A stretch of DNA of 64,000 nucleotides, from positions 992,001 through 1,056,000 of the forward strand of contig NC_014829.1 in assembly GCF_000177235.2 (NCBI RefSeq), written 5' to 3'. The stretch's first letter is position 1. Each line of letters begins with the position of its first letter. This stretch comes from Evansella cellulosilytica DSM 2522. Its GTDB lineage: Bacteria; Bacillota; Bacilli; Bacillales; Salisediminibacteriaceae. This document shows, piece by piece, positions 42,584 through 51,156 of the stretch. A program made the translations under genes and the position numbers. The notes under the pieces are model-generated. The model did no database searches. It worked only from the letters and a program-made list of their open reading frames with translations, and had not been told where the DNA came from.

Positions 42584-42994
42584 TTAATAGCTTATGATGA
42601 TTTCATCTGTATGTCCTTGAACAGCTTGAATTTCAATAATAACCCTATGGTGTAGACAAATAATCGTTTGGCCTGGTCTAGAAATAAAGCCTGTTAAAAC
42701 ACAAATTTGTTCTGGGCAGTGAGAGCTTTTCATTCTAATTTGTCCATCTTTTAACTCAATCGATTCTGTATCACACGGAACACCAGGGATATCAAGTATG
42801 TCATTTCCTACATGTCCTGTAAGTGTAATTTCTTCAACAACTTCGTTATCAACAGAGATGATAGCAACAAGCTCTGCATCTTCGGAAATTCCAGCCTGCT
42901 GATAACTGAAGACAGCAGAGGGCAAAAAAGATAAGAGAAGTAGTGTTACGATAATGACCCAATCCCAACGTTTAAAAAGTCGAAGTAGTTTCAT
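42584..42994 (-). CDS. eetA: EetA, NusG domain II membrane-anchored protein
   Basis: A 136-residue protein with one N-terminal membrane helix (WDWVIIVTLLLLSFLPSAVF) and an extracytoplasmic NusG_II domain. The conserved region includes CPEQICVLTGFISRPGQTII with two Cys, and a third Cys (CLHH). Such proteins accompany EetB in EET loci and are thought to link the membrane quinone pool to the surface carrier. The start is ATG 42994; the GGAGGGG site lies somewhat far (13 bases), and a TTG at 43015 is unlikely. First gene of the eetA-eetB-dmkB unit; a terminator separates it from ndh2. Confidence 0.9.
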   Translation of the reverse strand: MKLLRLFKRWDWVIIVTLLLLSFLPSAVFSYQQAGISEDAELVAIISVDNEVVEEITLTGHVGNDILDIPGVPCDTESIELKDGQIRMKSSHCPEQICVLTGFISRPGQTIICLHHRVIIEIQAVQGHTDEIIISY

Positions 42995-43032
42995 GCTTTC
43001 TTTTTTCCCCTCCAATGTCTAGATTTTTAATG

Positions 43033-43069
43033 GAGTGTCCCAAAAGGTGATGAACCTAATGAGACACTC
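43033..43069 (-). terminator. Terminator between ndh2 and eetA
   Basis: GAGTGTC (43033-43039) pairs with GACACTC (43063-43069), with an inner AGGT/ACCT pair; on the minus strand it runs on as ATTAAAAATC. It makes ndh2 a separate unit or limits read-through into eetA. Confidence 0.65.
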
Positions 43070-43089
43070 TATCTCTTTAAAAATCTTGA

Positions 43090-45006
43090 TTACATACTCT
43101 TGCCTTTAGATTTTGTCGTAGTTGTTGAGCTAGAACGATGATCACTATAGATCGCTCTTTCCTTTCCATACCACCAGTTTCCAACTTTTTGTTGAACGTA
43201 TGGTATAACCCAGTAATCTAAGCCTAATGTGCGTCCAGAACCATTCATCAGTGCAATTGAAGCAGGGAATGCCCAAGCTTTATCCCATCCGAGCATGGCT
43301 GTGAATGTAAACATAAGAAGTAATCCAGCACTTACTGCACTTGAAATCCAAGTAAATAAACCGAAAATAAGGGCAAATCCTATAGCAACCTCTAGAAGCA
43401 CCATCACTTTTTGAGCAAATAAAGCCATTTCCATTGAAGGAAGAGAAAGTCTCATCATCCATTCAAACCAGAAAGGAATTTCGCTTAAAATTGGCTCTGC
43501 CCATGTAGCTCCGTCTGTAGCAGCGGTTGTAGCAGCAGTAGTACCGTCAGATAGCCACCATAAATCCATGTTCAGTGTTGAACTTGTTAGCCATGAATCT
43601 TCCCCAAAGCCTTGGAAAAGCTTCGGTAATGAGGAAAAACTAGCAGTAGCTTCTTCCCACTTCGTATAACCCCAAACTTTAGGTAGCGCTTCACTTAACC
43701 AAAATATCCCTACACCGACCCTTAATGGGACACTCCATAGTACATTTCCAAATCGTGTTGGTAGACCACGGAACACATTTCTTTTATCTTTTGTATGGAA
43801 AAACTCATGTGATACGTATTGCCACATATAGTAGCCACTTCTGATTGTGAAGAAATAATATAAGTTCACCATGTGCTTCATAAAGTTTGCGAACCATCCA
43901 CTAAGATGGATGCCACTTAAGTTTGCAACACCGTACCTTGCTCCGATAGAGACCATAACACCGTGATATTTACCTTTGTATTCCTTTTTCTCAGTACCTT
44001 TCATATCAGCGATGATGTTATCAGCGGCTGTATGTGCCGTTTGCTCGGCAGCCTCTACGATTTGTGGAATCGGTTTACCTGGCTCTTCCTCGTAATAAGC
44101 TAAGTCACCAACAACATAAACGTTTTCTAAACCTTCTGCTTCCATATAGGCATTTACATTTAGTCGACCAGCGCGTCCAGTGGACATACCATAGTCTTCT
44201 GTATCCGAGTTTGCTTTCACTCCTGCAGTCCAGATAAGTGTATGCGTCGGTATTACTTGACCTGTTTTTAGTAGAATCGAATCAGCTTTTACTTCAACGA
44301 TAGGGGAGCTCTTTAAGATTTCTACGCCTTTTTTAACTAAGTATTTTTCTGCCTTATCTGCATCTTTTCTGTCAAGCATGTTTAAAATAGTCGGTGCAGC
44401 TTCAATCACTTGCAGTGTAATATCTTCCACATCTAGTTTGTTTTGCTTTGCTAGACGATCCTTCCACTCTATTAATTCACCAACCATTTCAATTCCTGTA
44501 AAGCCCGATCCACAGACAGTAAATGTGAGCATAGCTCTTCGTGTTGCTTCATCATGAACTTGTGCAGCCTTTTGAACCGTTTTTTCAATATGCTCGCGAA
44601 GCTTTACTGCATCTTCCCAAGACCATAATGTAAATCCGTGTTCGCCAACACCTGGAGTACCAAAATCGTTAGGCTCTCCCCCCATACCTAAAATAAGGTA
44701 GTCATAGGAAAACTCTCCGTGCGTTGTTTTCACTGTTTTGCTCTCATGATCTACTTTTGTCACATTGTCTGTGACAAGTTTCACTTTCGTTCGATTAAAA
44801 AGACGTCTTAAGTCGAACTGGATTGCGTCAGGCTCTACACGGTGTGCAGCAACCTCATGTAATTCGGTCATCATAGTATGGTAAGAATGACGATCTATTA
44901 AAGTAATAGACACAGAATCGTCTTTCTTGTATTTCTTAGCAAGCTTTTTTGCTGCGGCAACTCCTGCATAGCCTGCGCCAATGATGACAATGTTCTTCTC
45001 TGCCAT
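43090..45006 (-). CDS. ndh2: Ndh2-type NADH dehydrogenase with C-terminal membrane (DoxX-like) domain
   Basis: A 638-residue flavoprotein. Residues 1-400 are a type II NADH dehydrogenase: FAD motif IVIIGAGYAGVAAAKKL, NAD motif TVCGSGFTGIEMVGEL, and VYVVGDLAYYEE. The last 240 residues add about four helices of DoxX character (RVGVGIFWLSEALPKVWGY, VMVLLEVAIGFALIFGL), with a low-complexity Thr/Ala loop near 480. Ordinary Bacillus Ndh has about 400 residues; the extension is the mark of EET Ndh2, which passes electrons from NADH to the demethylmenaquinone pool for export. ATG 45006 has AAGGAG upstream. Divergent from apbE. Confidence 0.92.
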   Translation of the reverse strand: MAEKNIVIIGAGYAGVAAAKKLAKKYKKDDSVSITLIDRHSYHTMMTELHEVAAHRVEPDAIQFDLRRLFNRTKVKLVTDNVTKVDHESKTVKTTHGEFSYDYLILGMGGEPNDFGTPGVGEHGFTLWSWEDAVKLREHIEKTVQKAAQVHDEATRRAMLTFTVCGSGFTGIEMVGELIEWKDRLAKQNKLDVEDITLQVIEAAPTILNMLDRKDADKAEKYLVKKGVEILKSSPIVEVKADSILLKTGQVIPTHTLIWTAGVKANSDTEDYGMSTGRAGRLNVNAYMEAEGLENVYVVGDLAYYEEEPGKPIPQIVEAAEQTAHTAADNIIADMKGTEKKEYKGKYHGVMVSIGARYGVANLSGIHLSGWFANFMKHMVNLYYFFTIRSGYYMWQYVSHEFFHTKDKRNVFRGLPTRFGNVLWSVPLRVGVGIFWLSEALPKVWGYTKWEEATASFSSLPKLFQGFGEDSWLTSSTLNMDLWWLSDGTTAATTAATDGATWAEPILSEIPFWFEWMMRLSLPSMEMALFAQKVMVLLEVAIGFALIFGLFTWISSAVSAGLLLMFTFTAMLGWDKAWAFPASIALMNGSGRTLGLDYWVIPYVQQKVGNWWYGKERAIYSDHRSSSTTTTKSKGKSM

Positions 45007-45360
45007 AATATTTTCACTCCTTAATATCCACAAGAAGAAATCGCTTGTGAAGTTATGAACAACTAACATAAAGTTTACATCTCCTTTATGTATCTGTCTA
45101 TGAAGTTCACGGAATAGTAACAAAGTTATTAAACTAAAATGTTCATAATAATATCATATTTTATGCACTATAAAGTTAATAAACTATTTTAAGCTTAAGG
45201 TAGCAATACTTTTCGTTTTTCAAAATGAATCTTGATCTTGAATGCTAGCTTTTGGCTATATAGACAGAAAAAAAGAGCGATGCTATACTAGCGGTGATTA
45301 TTTGTGATTTATTTCACAGGTTCGGTTACATTAAAAATATTATTGAGATGAGGGTTAACT
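45007..45360. promoter_or_regulatory. Divergent control region ndh2/apbE
   Basis: A 354-base AT-rich space between the two divergent EET units. It contains the operator at 45303-45318. A -10 candidate TATTAT (45338-45343) lies about 30 bases after the operator centre, fitting a class II activator site for apbE. TATAGC (45286-45281, minus) could serve the ndh2 side. No gene is present. Confidence 0.6.
45303..45318. promoter_or_regulatory. Rex- or FNR/CRP-type operator between ndh2 and apbE
   Basis: TGTGATTTATTTCACA is a perfect TGTGA-N6-TCACA palindrome (with a leading T, TTGTGATTTATTTCACA). It matches the site before the lipoprotein gene at 38205 in both half-sites and spacing. Rex senses the NADH/NAD+ ratio and FNR senses oxygen; either makes sense for a respiratory electron export system. 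Confidence 0.8.
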
Positions 45361-46425
45361 ATGAAAAAGTTTTATGCTTTCGTATCGTTGATTTCATTAG
45401 CGGGTTTCCTAATTGGATGTGGAAGCGCAGCAAGCTCACCATCAGAGGGAAGCGTATCAGAAAAGCCTATAAGAAAAACAGAGATGGCTATTGGGACGGT
45501 CGTTACTTTGAGAATATATGATGAAGGAAAAGAAGAGGTAATGGATGCTGCCTTTGAAAGAATCCATGAGTTAGGTGACAAAATAGCCGTTAATATAGAA
45601 GGATCAGATGTGGACAATATAAACGAAAATGCAGGTGTAGAGCCTGTTGAAGTTTCCCCTGTAGTATTTAAGTTAGTTGAAAGAGGCATCACCCATGCCG
45701 AAGATACGAGTGGATTATTTAATATTGCAGTAGGTCCGTTAACATCACTATGGAACATCGGCTTTGACGATGCACGTAAGCCAGAACAGCATGAAATAGA
45801 TGAAATTTTACCATTAATGGACCATACGAAAATTGAGATTAACAAAGAGAAGCAGACTGTATTTTTAGCAGAAGAGGGAATGAGATTAGATTTAGGTGGG
45901 ATAGCGAAAGGATACATTGCAGATTTAATTGCAGAGTTGATGGTAGAGCACGGTGTTACTGCAGGAATAATAGATTTAGGTGGGGACATCATCGTCATTG
46001 GTAACAACCCTTCAGGAAAACCTTGGTCAATAGGGATTCAGGATCCGTTAGCTAGTAGAGGACAGCCAGTTGGCACGATTGATGCTACTGATGAGTCGAT
46101 CGTAACATCTGGAATATATGAGCGAATACTGAAGGAAGAGGATGGAGAATACCACCATTTACTAAACCCATTTGACGGTTATCCATTTATGAATGAACTT
46201 GCTGGAGTGACGATCGTTTCAGAGGAATCAATCGATGGAGATGCTTACTCTACAGCAGTTTTCGGTATGGGAGTAAACGAGGGCTTTGAATATGTAGAAA
46301 ATGTAGATGGAGTAGACGCGGTATTTGTTACGAGAGACAGGGAAATATTTGTCACATCAGGCTTAGTTGATAGATTTACATTAACGAATGAAAACTATGA
46401 GGTAGTCGACCTTCCTCAACCGTAA
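45361..46425 (+). CDS. apbE: FAD:protein FMN transferase (ApbE/FmnB), lipoprotein
   Basis: A 354-residue lipoprotein (LIGC lipobox, Cys20) of the ApbE family. It transfers FMN from FAD to Thr in D-x-x-[ST]-G-A-T motifs of extracytoplasmic proteins, with Mg2+. The conserved TEMAIGTVVTLRIYD start, LDLGGIAKGYIADLIAE, DLGGDIIVIG and GDAYSTAVFGMG (metal Asp) are present. In EET loci this is FmnB. Its likely substrate in this window is the duplicated lipoprotein at 38247. The ATG has GAGGG upstream, and it leads an operon with the ECF genes (next gene 40 bases on). Confidence 0.94.
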   Translation: MKKFYAFVSLISLAGFLIGCGSAASSPSEGSVSEKPIRKTEMAIGTVVTLRIYDEGKEEVMDAAFERIHELGDKIAVNIEGSDVDNINENAGVEPVEVSPVVFKLVERGITHAEDTSGLFNIAVGPLTSLWNIGFDDARKPEQHEIDEILPLMDHTKIEINKEKQTVFLAEEGMRLDLGGIAKGYIADLIAELMVEHGVTAGIIDLGGDIIVIGNNPSGKPWSIGIQDPLASRGQPVGTIDATDESIVTSGIYERILKEEDGEYHHLLNPFDGYPFMNELAGVTIVSEESIDGDAYSTAVFGMGVNEGFEYVENVDGVDAVFVTRDREIFVTSGLVDRFTLTNENYEVVDLPQP

Positions 46426-46465
46426 CATGCATGCTCGATGAAAACGATAAAAGGAGGCTGCTGCG

Positions 46466-47278
46466 ATGAGCGCACCTATATTAGAGGTGAAAAACCTCTC
46501 ATTCCGCTATGACTTAAGGTCTGAAATAAACACCGTAGCAAACCTCTCTTTTTCAGTTAATAAAGGAGAATGGCTCGCAATTATTGGTGGTAATGGTTCC
46601 GGGAAATCTACTTTAGCGCAATTGTTAGTCGGTTTATTAACACCGTTAGACGGTTGTATAACGGTTGATGGCACAGCGTTAACGGAAAAATCGAAATGGC
46701 GAATTCGTAGTAAAGTCGGATTAGTTTTTCAAAACCCTGATAACCAATTTATCGGTACAACGGTACAGGATGATGTTGCCTTTAGCTTAGAAAGCTTAAA
46801 TGTACCATACGAAGAAATGAAATTAAGAGTCGAGTGTGCTTTAGAGAAAGTAGGTATGCTAGAATACCGGTTTCATGACCCCTCTCGTCTATCAGGTGGA
46901 CAAAAGCAGCGTGTTGCAATTGCTGGCATATTAGCGCTTCACCCAAACGTCATTATTTTTGACGAGGCTTTCGTTATGCTTGATCCAAAAGGGAGAGAAG
47001 GCTTGTTAAAAACATTAAGACGACTAAAAGAAATAGAAGGGGTAACGATCATATCTATCACACACGATATGAACGAGGCGGCAGCTGCTGATCGACTTTT
47101 ATTAATGAAAAACGGTGAAATCTCCCAAACTGGTAAACCGAGCGAAGTATTCATGCAACAACGAGATTTAGAGCCCCCTTTTCCAGAAAAACTAAGGCGT
47201 TCATTAGAAAAAAAGGGGAGACATGTCCCTAATCAATATATGACAGAAGAAGAAGTGGTGAACTGGATATGGAAGTGA
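46466..47278 (+). CDS. ecfA1: ECF transporter ATPase A1
   Basis: A 270-residue ABC ATPase of an energy-coupling-factor transporter. Walker A GGNGSGKST, Q-loop VFQNPDNQF, signature LSGGQKQRVAIAG, Walker B VIIFDEAFVMLDP and the H-loop THD are complete. Walker B has DEAFVMLDP where most EcfA have DEATSMLDP. It lies downstream of apbE with AAAGGAGG upstream and overlaps ecfA2 by 10 bases. The normal Bacillus ecfA1-A2-T lies in the ribosomal protein region; this copy in the EET locus is a dedicated one, as in Listeria, where it works in flavin supply for surface flavinylation. Confidence 0.92.
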   Translation: MSAPILEVKNLSFRYDLRSEINTVANLSFSVNKGEWLAIIGGNGSGKSTLAQLLVGLLTPLDGCITVDGTALTEKSKWRIRSKVGLVFQNPDNQFIGTTVQDDVAFSLESLNVPYEEMKLRVECALEKVGMLEYRFHDPSRLSGGQKQRVAIAGILALHPNVIIFDEAFVMLDPKGREGLLKTLRRLKEIEGVTIISITHDMNEAAAADRLLLMKNGEISQTGKPSEVFMQQRDLEPPFPEKLRRSLEKKGRHVPNQYMTEEEVVNWIWK

Positions 47279-48126
47279 AATTGGAACATGTAACCGCTGA
47301 CTACCAATTGGGACCTATTCGTAGCTTTAATGTCCTGCAAGATGTTGAAATGAAAGTTGAATCTGGCTCTTTTACTGCCGTAATTGGAAAAACAGGTGCC
47401 GGAAAATCAAGCTTATTAAAAATAATGAATGGATTACTACTACCAAAGCAGGGCAAAGTGACTATTGGTGATGCTATTATCACTCCAGGTAAAAATAAAA
47501 AAGCTCTAAAATCAATTAGAAAACGAGTCGGGATGGTGTTCCAATTTCCAGAGTCGCAGCTCTTTGCTGAAACGGTTGAGCAAGATATTTGTTTTGGCCC
47601 ATTGAATTTCGGTGCATCTAAAGAAGAAGCGAAGGAATTGGCGAGAAAAGTCATCAAGCAAGTCGGTTTAACAGCTGACATATTGTCAAAGTCACCATTC
47701 ACACTTTCAGGAGGACAAAAACGCCGAATAGCAATAGCAGGTATTTTAGCGATGGAACCAGATATACTTGTGCTTGATGAACCAGGTGCAGGCTTAGACC
47801 CGAAAGGAAAACTAGATATATTGTCGTCAATAGCATCGTGGCACAAAGAGCAAGGCCTTACTACTTTAATCGTGACACACGATATGGAAGACGTTGCTCA
47901 ATTTGCAAATAATATTGTCATTATGGACAAAGGGACAGTCGTGCTCCACGACGCCGTCCGCAACGTATTTTCGAACAAAGCGATCATTGATAAATGGCAG
48001 CTAGATGTACCAGAAGCACTCAAGTTTCAAATGAAAATCGAAGAAAAAACAGGGGTTAAACTACCCAAAGTTTGCTTAACGATTGAGGAATTGACAGAGT
48101 CTTTAATTGAGGCGGGATTAGCATGA
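47269..48126 (+). CDS. ecfA2: ECF transporter ATPase A2
   Basis: A 285-residue second ABC ATPase, paralogue of EcfA1: Walker A GKTGAGKSS, Q-loop VFQFPESQLF, signature LSGGQKRRIAIAG, Walker B ILVLDEPGAGLDP and THD. The C-terminal extension (about 60 residues) is typical of EcfA2. Its ATG lies inside the end of ecfA1 and its TGA overlaps the ecfT start by four bases, so the three are translationally coupled and form one complex at the inner membrane. Confidence 0.93.
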   Translation: MEVKLEHVTADYQLGPIRSFNVLQDVEMKVESGSFTAVIGKTGAGKSSLLKIMNGLLLPKQGKVTIGDAIITPGKNKKALKSIRKRVGMVFQFPESQLFAETVEQDICFGPLNFGASKEEAKELARKVIKQVGLTADILSKSPFTLSGGQKRRIAIAGILAMEPDILVLDEPGAGLDPKGKLDILSSIASWHKEQGLTTLIVTHDMEDVAQFANNIVIMDKGTVVLHDAVRNVFSNKAIIDKWQLDVPEALKFQMKIEEKTGVKLPKVCLTIEELTESLIEAGLA

Positions 48127-48917
48127 ATAAACTAATACTTGGCCGTTATTTCCCAGGAGACACATCGCTTCATAAACTAGATCCAAGAGCAAAGCTAGTT
48201 TCAGGTGTAGCCTTTATTTTCATTATTTTTCTAGCTCGCAACTGGGAGGCTTATGCACTACTTTGGTTATTTACTTTTCTAGTGATGAAGCTGTCAGGAG
48301 TTGGCTTTAAAACATATTTGCGCGGCGTTCGACCACTCATTTGGCTAATCCTATTCACTGTGTTTATTCAAGTCTTGTTTAGAACTGGAGGCACGGTGTA
48401 TGTCGATTATGGCCCTATTACAATTACCCAATTCGGCGTCGTAAATGGCATTCATATTTTTTTCCGATTCGTTATGATCGTATTCGTTACTACTGCAATT
48501 ACGCTAACTACGAAGCCAATAGATCTCACAGATGGCATTAACTATTTGTTACGACCGCTACGCATATTTAAAATACCAGTAAATGATTTAGCGTTAATGC
48601 TATCAATCTCATTACGCTTCATCCCTAACTTACTAGACGAAACGCAAAAAATAATGGATGCACAACGAGCGAGAGGAAGTGAGTTTGGAGAAGGGAATCT
48701 CTTAAAGCAAATGAAGGTGCTAGTACCAGTATTTCTCCCCTTATTTGTGAGTTCGTTAAACCGTGCGGAAGAAATGGCGAATGCAATGGAAGTGCGAGGG
48801 TATCAATCAGGAGAACAGCGGACAACCTTCCGTCAATTAACCTGGAAAAACAAAGACACTATATGCTTATTTGCCATGATCGTACTAACTTTATCTTTGT
48901 ATTTGTTAACAGTGTGA
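48123..48917 (+). CDS. ecfT: ECF transporter T component
   Basis: A 264-residue membrane protein with about six helices, the transmembrane coupling unit of the ECF module. Coupling helices carry the conserved Ala-Arg-Gly-type motifs: AQRARGSEFG and MEVRGYQSG. The start ATG overlaps the ecfA2 stop (ATGA). No S component gene, such as a RibU/FmnA-like riboflavin binder, is present in the window, so the substrate unit must lie elsewhere. In EET loci it is a flavin-specific S component. Confidence 0.92.
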   Translation: MNKLILGRYFPGDTSLHKLDPRAKLVSGVAFIFIIFLARNWEAYALLWLFTFLVMKLSGVGFKTYLRGVRPLIWLILFTVFIQVLFRTGGTVYVDYGPITITQFGVVNGIHIFFRFVMIVFVTTAITLTTKPIDLTDGINYLLRPLRIFKIPVNDLALMLSISLRFIPNLLDETQKIMDAQRARGSEFGEGNLLKQMKVLVPVFLPLFVSSLNRAEEMANAMEVRGYQSGEQRTTFRQLTWKNKDTICLFAMIVLTLSLYLLTV

Positions 48918-48939
48918 TAGATGGGGAAGGTGCTGGAGC

Positions 48940-49080
48940 GGGTTGGGTTGCGCCATCTGCCAATGAGCGAGCGACGAAAAATGATTGTGAAGGTAAGATA
49001 CCACGTCCCATCGCCCCCTATACAAATAAAATAACAAATAAAGGTAAGACGGCGCACCAACCAACCACCTTACCTTCACT
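48940..49080. repeat. Family A repeat and hairpin after ecfT
   Basis: GCGCCATCTGCCAATGAGCG and GTGAAGGTAAGATACC mark a family A copy (about 48948-49003). AAGGTAAG (49041-49048) then pairs with CTTACCTT (49069-49076), a hairpin that can end transcription of both the ecf operon and the convergent UPF0210 gene. Confidence 0.7.
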
Positions 49081-49100
49081 AAAAGAAAACGCCCTTTATT

Positions 49101-50468
49101 CTAATTAATCAACGCCTGCAGTGGTGCTGGGATTCTTCCACCACGCTTTATAAGCTTTTCCGAGCTAAATGGATTTACACCCATCACTGGTGCACGTCCC
49201 AATAAGCCTCCAAATTCAACGATGTCACCTTCTTTTTTACCAGGAACAGGGATGACACGAACGGCTGTTGTTTTTTTGTTAATCATTCCGATGGCTGCTT
49301 CGTCAGCGATAATTCCCGATAAGCTAGCTGCAGAAACATCTCCGGTTAATGCAATCATGTCAAGTCCGACGGAACAGACGCAAGTCATTGCTTCTAGCTT
49401 AGATAATGATAGCGCATCGTCTACAATTCCTTTAATCATCCCGTTATCCTCACTAACTGGAATGAAAGCCCCACTTAACCCACCGACATAAGAGCTTGCC
49501 ATAGCACCGCCTTTTTTTACTGCATCATTCATTAATGCTAAAGCAGCTATCGTACCGTGTGTGCCGACGCGCTCTAGGCCAATCTCTTCTAGAATTTCTG
49601 CGACACTATCATTCATGGCGTTTGTAGGAGCTAAAGATAAGTCCATGATTCCAAAGGGGATTTCTAAACGCTCTGCGACAACACGTCCTAATAGCTCGCC
49701 AGCGCGAGTGATTTTAAATGCCGTTTTCTTGATAATATCGGCTACTTGACCGAGGTCAGCATCAGGGTATCGCTTTAATGCATTTAGCACGACACCAGGT
49801 CCACTCACCCCTACATTAATAACTGCTTCACCCTCACCAGCTCCGTGAAAAGCACCAGCCATAAACGGATTATCTTCCACAGGATTACAGAAAACTACGA
49901 GTTTTGCGCAAGCAATTCCATTATTGTCCTTCGTTTTTTCAGAAGCTTCCTTGATGATCTCCCCCATTTTCCGGACTGCATCCATGTTAATCCCCGTTCG
50001 AGTAGTGGCAACGGAGACGGAGGCACATACTTTGTTCGTTACGCTTAATGCTTCTGGTAAAGCATCAAGGAGCGTTTGATCGCCCTTTGAAATTCCTTTA
50101 TGTACTAACGCTGAATAGCCACCGATGAAATCAACACCTAATTCTGAGGCTGCTGAGTCTAACGTTTTCGCTAGTTCAACGGCTTCTTCCACAGTTGCAT
50201 GTCCTAGTATTTCTGCTATAGGCGTAATAGATATACGTTTGTTAATGATAGGAATCCCATATTCCTTTTCTACTTTTTCAGAAACTGTTTTTAAGTCTTT
50301 AGCATAACTAGTAATTTTTTTATACACTTTTTCATTTAAGCTAGAAAACTGAGCATCAGCGCAATCACGAAGGTTAATGCCCATCGTCACTGTTCTAATG
50401 TCTAGGCTTTCCATTTGAACCATTCGAATCGTTTCTTGAATTTCTGTAAAACCAATATTCATCGTCAT
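49101..50468 (-). CDS. UPF0210 / PFL family protein (DUF711)
   Basis: A 455-residue protein of the conserved DUF711/UPF0210 family related in fold to pyruvate formate-lyase-like proteins. Typical segments: [45 protein letters not shown], and the Gly-rich [19 protein letters not shown]. Biochemical function is not known. It is translated 14 bases after the ACT-domain gene, the standard pairing for this family. Here a glycine riboswitch precedes the pair, which is a strong hint of a link to glycine metabolism. Confidence 0.9.
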   Translation of the reverse strand: MTMNIGFTEIQETIRMVQMESLDIRTVTMGINLRDCADAQFSSLNEKVYKKITSYAKDLKTVSEKVEKEYGIPIINKRISITPIAEILGHATVEEAVELAKTLDSAASELGVDFIGGYSALVHKGISKGDQTLLDALPEALSVTNKVCASVSVATTRTGINMDAVRKMGEIIKEASEKTKDNNGIACAKLVVFCNPVEDNPFMAGAFHGAGEGEAVINVGVSGPGVVLNALKRYPDADLGQVADIIKKTAFKITRAGELLGRVVAERLEIPFGIMDLSLAPTNAMNDSVAEILEEIGLERVGTHGTIAALALMNDAVKKGGAMASSYVGGLSGAFIPVSEDNGMIKGIVDDALSLSKLEAMTCVCSVGLDMIALTGDVSAASLSGIIADEAAIGMINKKTTAVRVIPVPGKKEGDIVEFGGLLGRAPVMGVNPFSSEKLIKRGGRIPAPLQALIN

Positions 50469-50482
50469 TTCTCCTGTCTCCT

Positions 50483-50758
50483 TTAAACGCGGTGCATCGC
50501 TTGAAAAACATCTTCCAGCTGAATGTGAATTTTAAGATTAAGATTTTTACTCACAACTTCAAATGCTTGATGGAGCTCATCAAGGTCTGCTAGCTCGGAA
50601 ACATCTACGAGCATCATCATCGTAAAAAAGTCTTGTAGAATCGTTTGACTAATATCTAAAATATTGATATTTTGCTCGGATAAAACTTGAGTCACGTTTG
50701 CGATGATGCCAACTTGATCCTTTCCGATAACACTTACTACAGCACGCTTTTGTTCCAT
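50483..50758 (-). CDS. ACT-domain protein, UPF0237
   Basis: A 91-residue stand-alone ACT domain of the GcvR/UPF0237 type: [20 protein letters not shown], then [23 protein letters not shown] domains bind amino acids, and in this family glycine is plausible given the riboswitch upstream. ATG 50758 has GAGGTG upstream. It is the first gene of the pair with UPF0210, likely acting as its regulatory subunit (inferred). Confidence 0.9.
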   Translation of the reverse strand: MEQKRAVVSVIGKDQVGIIANVTQVLSEQNINILDISQTILQDFFTMMMLVDVSELADLDELHQAFEVVSKNLNLKIHIQLEDVFQAMHRV

Positions 50759-50832
50759 ATTCAACACCTCACAAATTAAAATAAAATCGTAGCTTTAAGG
50801 TTAGCCAAACCTTAAAAGGAACCGTATGAAAT

Positions 50833-50860
50833 AAAAAAAAGATTGGATTATCTCCAATCT
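50833..50860 (-). terminator. Terminator of the glycine riboswitch leader
   Basis: On the minus strand GATTGGA pairs with TCCAATC and is followed by TTTTTTTT. It lies between the aptamer and the ACT gene, so it is the expression platform. Confidence 0.85.
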
Positions 50861-50879
50861 CAAAGTAGCATTCGAATAA

Positions 50880-50985
50880 CGAGGAACTAACCTCTTACTG
50901 TTACTCTCCTGTCCTTTTGCCTGAGATTGTGAATCCTTCGGCGCCGTTAAAACGAACTCTCCAGAAGCTGCTCCAGGCATAGTGT
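50880..50985 (-). ncRNA. Glycine riboswitch (gcvT element), single aptamer
   Basis: On the minus strand the canonical core is exact: CTGGAGAGTTC, then GGCGCCGAAGGATT, then AATCTCAGGCAAAAGGACAG and GAGAGTAAC. Only one full aptamer is seen; the upstream CCTGGAGCAGCTTCTGG arm may be a ghost aptamer. A terminator follows, then the ACT and UPF0210 genes. Glycine binding usually turns such genes on. Confidence 0.93.
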
Positions 50986-51156
50986 GACCCATTCCCTTCA
51001 TTGCATGCCCATATTAAAATGTTAAAGTGATCTTATCAAGTTACTTCTACTAAGTCAATGACGGAAAAGTGAACAGTTGAAGTCTTTCATGTTGGGTTTC
51101 TATTAAGAATGATATAAAATGGAACGGTATGATAATAAAAATGAGGTGCCTATGTA

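Noticed and set aside
45007-45123. N-terminal extension of Ndh2 to position 45123
   Set aside because: The FAD motif begins right after ATG 45006, which has AAGGAG upstream; the extension has no ribosome site.
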